A stretch of 64,000 nucleotides of DNA from positions 367,232 through 431,231 of the forward strand of contig CAVRJB010000016.1 in NCBI GenBank assembly GCA_963721385.1, read 5' to 3'. A program made the position numbers and the translations under genes. This document shows positions 61,390 through 64,000 of the stretch, piece after piece. Position 1 is the first letter of the stretch. Each line of letters opens with the position of its first letter. The notes under the pieces are model-generated. The model did no database searches. It saw nothing but the letters and a program-made list of their open reading frames with translations, and was not told the DNA's origin. This DNA comes from DAOMFB01 sp963721385. Its GTDB lineage: Bacteria; Acidobacteriota; Thermoanaerobaculia; UBA5066.

Positions 61390-62388
61390 ATGCCCGGGCG
61401 CCTCCTCAAGGCCGGCCTCGTCGTCGCGGTCGTCGATCCGTCGACGCTCCTCGGCCTCGATGTCCGCGCCGTCCTCTCCGAGCGCGCTTTTCCCGCGTCC
61501 AAGGTCCTCCTCTTCCACACCGGAACGGCGGACGGGCTCCTGACCGAGGACGAAGACGAGGCCGCGTTCTCGGCGCCCTTGACGCCCGACGCGCTCGACA
61601 CCTCGAAGATCGCGTTCCTTTGCGGACGCGCCACCGACACCGCGGCGTTCCTGAAGACCCGCGTCGACGATGGCTGCCTCGCGGTCGACCTCTCGGGGCT
61701 CCGGACCGGCGGCGCCTTCGCGCGTCCCTCCGATCAGTCCTCGCTATTGCCCCTGCCGGAAGGAAGCCTCCTCCTCACCTACGATCCCGTGGCGGCCGTC
61801 CTCGCCGAGGCCGTCATGGCCGTCGGGCGCATCGCCCACGTGGCGGCGGCGACGGTGGCGATCGACCGCCCCGCGAGCGAAATCGGGAAGGGCGCGCTCG
61901 ACGAACTCTTCCACCAGGCGATCTCGCTGGTCCAGTTCCGGCCCGTGCCGAAGGAGATCTTCGAGACGCAGGCCGCCTTCAACGCGTACTTTCCGGCCGA
62001 CACGGATGCGTGGGAGGCCCGCGTGGCGGACGACTTCCGGGCGCTCTCGGGCGGGATCCCGCTCGCACTCCTTTCAGCCCGGGCCGGGGTCTTCCACGGG
62101 CATCTCCTCCGCGTCGAGGCGCGGACGGCCGGGCCTGCGCCGTCCCCCGAAGCCGTACGGGCCGCGCTGCGTGAGGCCGGCGGTTTCGACGAAGCGGATC
62201 CGGAAGGCCTCTCGGGGCCGGTCGATTCGGCCGGCCGCGACGAGACGCTCGTCCTTTTCGTCGCCTCCTCGGGGAACTCCGTGCGGCTCGGCCTCGCGGC
62301 GGACCACCTTCGGCGGGCGGGCGCCGTGATGGCCGTCCGCCTCGCGGAGCAGGCCGTCGCCGAGCGCGGCCTCCTCCCGGACGCGTAG
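61390..62388 (+). CDS. Aspartate-semialdehyde dehydrogenase-like protein, catalytic residues missing
   Basis: The 332-residue product follows aspartate-semialdehyde dehydrogenase over its whole length: AVLSERAFPASKVLLFHTGT at the N-terminus, a central strand-helix unit VGRIAHVAAATVAIDRPASE followed by IGKGALDELFHQ, and FHGHLLRVEART in the dimerisation domain. The nucleotide-binding loop, GxTGxxG in active enzymes, reads VVDPSTLLG. The place of the catalytic NCST reads YDPV at 131-134, so there is no cysteine nucleophile. It resembles the USG-1 paralogues. It should be a structural or regulatory pseudoenzyme. Confidence 0.7.
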   Translation: MPGRLLKAGLVVAVVDPSTLLGLDVRAVLSERAFPASKVLLFHTGTADGLLTEDEDEAAFSAPLTPDALDTSKIAFLCGRATDTAAFLKTRVDDGCLAVDLSGLRTGGAFARPSDQSSLLPLPEGSLLLTYDPVAAVLAEAVMAVGRIAHVAAATVAIDRPASEIGKGALDELFHQAISLVQFRPVPKEIFETQAAFNAYFPADTDAWEARVADDFRALSGGIPLALLSARAGVFHGHLLRVEARTAGPAPSPEAVRAALREAGGFDEADPEGLSGPVDSAGRDETLVLFVASSGNSVRLGLAADHLRRAGAVMAVRLAEQAVAERGLLPDA

Positions 62389-62413
62389 GAGCGCCCCCGA
62401 CGCCAGGTCGCGC

Positions 62414-62437
62414 CCCCGACGCTTGTTCGCGTCGGGG
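62414..62437. terminator. Hairpin between convergent genes
   Basis: A perfect 9-bp stem, CCCCGACGC (62414-62422) and GCGTCGGGG (62429-62437), with loop TTGTTC lies between the stops of the two convergent genes. It lacks a T-run on either strand, so it may act with Rho or only protect the 3' ends. Confidence 0.6.
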
Positions 62438-62439
62438 CA

Positions 62440-63975
62440 TCAGCGCCGGCGAAGGTGCGGCGGCGCGGGCTTCGCCTTCGGCTCGGGCTTCGGCGCCTCG
62501 AGCGGCACCTCGATCTCGGGGCCGTCCGCGATCTTCCCGTCGGGGCCGGTCAGGTGCCAGCTCAGGAAGACCTTCGGCCGCGCGCCCGAGACTCGGACCG
62601 GCCCGGCCTGCTTCATCTCTCCCGGCGCGAAGAGGTTCTCGAAGAGCTTCGCCACGACCGCGCGCCCGAAGGTCACGGGCCGGTACCCCTCCGCTTGCGA
62701 CGAGAGGAGCTCGAATCGGTCGAAGTCACCGAGCCGGAGCGCCGAGAAGACGCCCCCCTCGGCCCTCACCTGCACCCAGTTGTTGTAGCGCGACAGGTCG
62801 GTCGCCGTCGGGCCGGCGCTCGTGGCGCGGACCGAGAACTCCGCCCAGCCGGGGCCCGTCCCCTCCGCCTCGCCCGCCACGTCCAGCCTCAGCTCGAGCG
62901 GCTTGCCCGTCAGGAGGCTCCGGACGGCGTCGAACCCGGCGAGATGGCGGTCCCGGGGCACACCGTCCACGAGGAAGACCCGCCCCTGGAGGTTCGGGGC
63001 GTTCCACCGCGAGGCGATCCCGACAAAGCGGGCCAGCTCGCTGAACGGCAGCGTCTGGAACTGCGCGGCACCTCCGTCGGCGGCGAGCCGCGGATCGCCG
63101 GGCCTCATCCCCGGCCGGGCCTTGAACGTGTAGAGCGTTCCGGCGTCGTTCGAGAGGACCTGTCCGAAGCTGAAGTCGAGCGTCCGATCCTCGGAGAGCG
63201 AGTTGATCGCGCCGTCCGACAGGATCCGGCCGTTCCACGTCGTCCCGTCCCCCGTCCGGCCGAAGCCTCCGGGCGCGACGAGGAGGCGGAATGGAAGCGG
63301 CATCGCCTTCGCGGACTCTTCGCTGATCTCCGGGACGAGCCGTTCGCCCATCTCGGGCCGTTTCCCGAACGAAAAGACGAGGAGGTCGTCCGCCACGCCT
63401 GCGAGCGGCTTCCAGCCGTCCGGAGGCTCCGTTCCGCGGACGGTGATCGAAACCGGAATTCTGCCGAGCGTCTTCTTCAGCGCGCGCACGGCGGCGGCGA
63501 GCGTCTCGGCCTGCGCCGGCGACGGGTCGAGATGAAGGTGGAGGCCGGCGACCTCTCCCCAGGCCCTGGCCTCGGCGAGCGCGGCGCCGATCCCCCCGGC
63601 CCAGCGCTCCGCAAGGGCTTCGCCCTTCGCGCCGGAGAGTTGCGCCGCGGCACCTGGTTCCCCCAGGATCGTCACGACGACGGGACGCGCGAACGGCGTG
63701 GGCGGCGGGGGAAGCGGCGTGATGCGGCCGTCCCGCGCCAAGGTCGCCGCGGGAACGTAGAGCCTCCTGATCCCCATCGCGTCGAGCTCCTGCTCGACCG
63801 CGAGCGGGACGAACGCCGGGGCCTCCGCGAGGAAGAGCCCGTCGCCCTTCTCCGGCCCGGCGGCTTCGCGGCCGGCCTGGCCTTTCCGGCAGGCCGGAAC
63901 CGCGAGAAGCGCCGCGCACGCCAGCACCGCGCCCGCAGCCCGCCGCGCCCCCCACCGTCCTGTCGCGGTGCTCAC
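62440..63975 (-). CDS. DUF3142 lipoprotein
   Basis: The 511-residue product starts at GTG 63975 and has a signal peptide with lipobox VPAC (cysteine about 29). The core LFLAEAPAFVPLAVEQELDA, MGIRRLYVPAATLARDGRIT, VAGLHLHLDPSPAQAETLAA, RIPVSITVRGTEPPDGWKPL, ADDLLVFSFGK is the DUF3142 pattern, a TIM-barrel-like domain of unknown function. The C-terminal part is strand-rich. TATGAT ends 6 bases before the GTG, which suggests a leaderless message. No function is known. Confidence 0.8.
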   Translation of the reverse strand: MSTATGRWGARRAAGAVLACAALLAVPACRKGQAGREAAGPEKGDGLFLAEAPAFVPLAVEQELDAMGIRRLYVPAATLARDGRITPLPPPPTPFARPVVVTILGEPGAAAQLSGAKGEALAERWAGGIGAALAEARAWGEVAGLHLHLDPSPAQAETLAAAVRALKKTLGRIPVSITVRGTEPPDGWKPLAGVADDLLVFSFGKRPEMGERLVPEISEESAKAMPLPFRLLVAPGGFGRTGDGTTWNGRILSDGAINSLSEDRTLDFSFGQVLSNDAGTLYTFKARPGMRPGDPRLAADGGAAQFQTLPFSELARFVGIASRWNAPNLQGRVFLVDGVPRDRHLAGFDAVRSLLTGKPLELRLDVAGEAEGTGPGWAEFSVRATSAGPTATDLSRYNNWVQVRAEGGVFSALRLGDFDRFELLSSQAEGYRPVTFGRAVVAKLFENLFAPGEMKQAGPVRVSGARPKVFLSWHLTGPDGKIADGPEIEVPLEAPKPEPKAKPAPPHLRRR

Positions 63976-63981
63976 GCCGCG

Positions 63982-63987
63982 ATCATA
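63982..63987 (-). promoter_or_regulatory. -10 element of the DUF3142 gene, leaderless geometry
   Basis: TATGAT on the minus strand ends at 63982, 6 bases before the GTG at 63975. The -35 region lies at the very edge of the window or beyond and cannot be judged. Confidence 0.45.
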
Positions 63988-64000
63988 GCGAAGGAAGGAC

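Overview
The window reads as about 64 kb of chromosome from a very GC-rich, Gram-negative-type bacterium. It encodes an outer-membrane efflux channel, several lipoproteins, a NagZ homologue and peptidoglycan lipid II flippase MurJ. Gene content (split acyl-CoA carboxylase/leucine degradation operon, DUF2911, DUF3142, DUF502 and response regulator with a proline-rich linker) is reminiscent of Acidobacteriota such as Thermoanaerobaculia. That lineage is an inference; no rRNA is present to settle it. Genes are densely packed, usually joined by 4-nt ATGA/GTGA/TTGA overlaps. No gene-free stretch exceeds 300 bases.

Layout. 0-5.6 kb: a GcvH-like membrane protein, small secreted or unknown proteins, a PanE-like reductase, an LhgO-like oxidase and a DUF885-like protein. 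5.7-9.6 kb: an OPT-family transporter broken by about a dozen single-base indels, then a lower-GC islet with a secreted protein, a lipoprotein and a VOC protein. 9.7-18.2 kb: an MFS transporter, a DUF2911 protein and a TetR-TolC-HlyD-RND efflux operon with a clear TetR operator; the HlyD and RND genes are frameshifted. 18.2-21.8 kb: a lipoprotein-like gene, a HicBA toxin-antitoxin pair and feoAB. 21.8-27.5 kb: a metallophosphoesterase, a DUF502 protein and a tightly coupled rfbB / membrane transferase / HpcH-type aldolase / glycosyltransferase cluster whose last gene is cut off. 27.5-29.5 kb: an SRPBCC-ArsR pair with an excellent promoter-operator, an atypical LuxR regulator, and tRNA-Gly followed by two decayed tRNA copies.

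29.5-42.5 kb holds eleven co-directional minus-strand genes (valS, birA, unknown, rlmD-like, comEC, miaA, hfq, TPR lipoprotein, crp, pgsA-like, transglutaminase-TPR), most overlapping or within a few bases. 42.5-49.4 kb: a response regulator and a leucine/isovalerate degradation operon (B12-binding protein, carboxyltransferase, enoyl-CoA hydratase, biotin carboxylase, separate biotin carrier, HMG-CoA lyase). 49.4-64 kb: MshEN-domain protein, HU, site-2 protease, DinB-like protein, dtd, murJ, ssb, nagZ, mutS, tsaB-rimI, DUF465, pssA, a catalytically dead-looking aspartate-semialdehyde dehydrogenase homologue and a DUF3142 lipoprotein.

Two themes stand out. First, at least six genes (hicB, feoA, arsR, the B12-binding protein, HU, DUF3142) have a TAnnnT -10 element ending only 6-8 nt before the start codon, the geometry expected of leaderless mRNAs. 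Second, coding frameshifts concentrate in the first 18 kb and leave the protein otherwise conserved, so they look more like indel errors (or very recent lesions) than old gene decay.
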